Of a DNA stretch of 62,103 nt, positions 61,694 through 62,103 are shown in pieces; the stretch's first letter is position 1, and the number at the start of each line of letters is the position of its first letter. The stretch is from NCBI GenBank assembly GCA_002699585.1, contig PABP01000003.1, positions 1 through 62,103 on the forward strand, given 5' to 3'. The notes under the pieces were generated by a model. The model ran no database searches and was not told the DNA's origin. It saw only the letters and a program-made list of their open reading frames with translations. The position numbers were made by a program, and so were the translations under genes. The stretch comes from Anaerolineaceae bacterium (GTDB lineage: Bacteria; Chloroflexota; Anaerolineae; Aggregatilineales; Phototrophicaceae).

Positions 61694-61922
61694 CCTTTAC
61701 CTAACATGAGCAAAAGCATCTTTACGGGGTTTTGGCATAAATACTGTGCTGTAAATCCGGTGGCATATGCACCCAGCCACCCGGTTTTAGATCATGTGTA
61801 TGCTCACCCAGGCTAACCCGCGCTTCACCTTCAATAATATGGATTATGGCCGTCTGGCTATTGTGCACTCATACCCCATCGACAATCAATCAACGATTCA
61901 TACGAGTAAAGTTTGGATGCAT
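61690..61922 (-). pseudogene. Cupin-domain gene broken by two frameshifts
   Basis: Three frames together spell a small cupin: KLYSYESLID..RWGMSAQ, then NSQTAIIHIIEGEARVSLGE and LKPGGWVHMPPDLQHSIYAK, then [11 protein letters not shown] with a TGA overlapping the next ATG. The breaks lie near 61860 and in the CGGGG run near 61726. The middle has the cupin His and Pro-Gly turns. It stands between a membrane-protein gene and the polytopic gene in one operon. Confidence 0.7.
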
Positions 61923-61946
61923 GTACCGTCTTGCAAGACGAACGAA

Positions 61947-62103
61947 CTATGTACTCTCCTCCTCGGTTATTGTTGGTGACTCAATTGGTGCGTCGATCAT
62001 CGTAATCAATCCGAAAGAACCCATAATCGCGAACAGCATAGGAGCCATCACAGGCGCGCCACGAATGAATCGTTCGACTTGAATACCTGGCTCACCTTCT
62101 GGA
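61947..62103 (-). CDS. C-terminus of a membrane protein, cut by the window edge
   Basis: Minus-strand frame open from the right edge to a TAG at 61947-61949; readable end: PEGEPGIQVERFIRGAPVMA, then PMLFAIMGSFGLITMID, and an acidic end ITEEEST. One TM helix is visible. It is upstream of the cupin on the same strand and likely starts the operon. Family not recognised. Confidence 0.6.
   Translation of the reverse strand, partial: PEGEPGIQVERFIRGAPVMAPMLFAIMGSFGLITMIDAPIESPTITEEEST

Overview
The window looks like a chromosomal segment of an uncultured or little-studied Chloroflexota bacterium, probably of the Anaerolineae type. The basis is gene content and style, read by eye: secreted proteins with long Thr/Pro-rich (TPT/ATPT) linkers, bacterial SH3 and thrombospondin-3-like calcium repeats, a BTAD/AAA/TPR giant regulator, Uma2-type nucleases, FAS1 proteins and CUT1 sugar ABC systems without a local ATPase. 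No rRNA, tRNA or CRISPR array was seen.

Layout. 0.2-5.2 kb: SGNH hydrolase, Uma2 nuclease, methyltransferase, then an ArsR - SRPBCC - SRPBCC/hydrolase-fusion operon. 5.3-13.5 kb: a patchwork in which three phage-like virion genes on one strand (tail-like and completion-like at 5.35-7.3 kb, gp6-like connector at 12.3-13.1 kb) are separated by DUF4260/TetR, a membrane-anchored Mrr-like nuclease of AT-rich composition, a Nudix hydrolase, a tandemly duplicated 68-residue gene and a secreted Thr/Pro-rich protein. 13.5-19.6 kb: a GT39-like glycosyltransferase, a class IV aminotransferase and three tandem paralogous membrane proteins of an unrecognised family. 19.8-22.6 kb: an ECF sigma factor translationally coupled to a 693-residue pentapeptide-repeat protein. 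22.8-31.8 kb: a candidate small RNA, several secreted or membrane proteins, an Atg22-like MFS protein with a large extracytoplasmic insert, and a 1105-residue multidomain surface protein.

32-42.2 kb is the clearest functional system: a fructan/sucrose locus with a secreted GH32, an intracellular GH32, a Tat-type binding protein, two CUT1 permeases, a divergent GroEL-like chaperonin, a BNR-propeller protein and a divergent LacI regulator with an 18-bp palindromic operator between the divergent genes. The secreted enzyme would cut fructan outside, the ABC system import the products, and the cytoplasmic GH32 finish hydrolysis.

42.3-51 kb: SpoU rRNA methyltransferase preceded by a structured leader or ncRNA with a near-perfect promoter and terminator, a two-FAS1 secreted protein, a calcium-type P-type ATPase with a structured leader, DUF2294 and an alpha/beta hydrolase. 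51.2-54.5 kb: the BTAD regulator. 54.7-62.1 kb (minus strand): an operon of secreted proteins (polytopic/SH3b chimera, Vps62-like, FGE-like, WD40) flanked by broken genes: a McrC remnant with an in-frame stop, a cupin with two frameshifts, and a split reading frame. Either this flank is decaying or the sequence has local indel errors; that should be settled before any of these proteins is interpreted.
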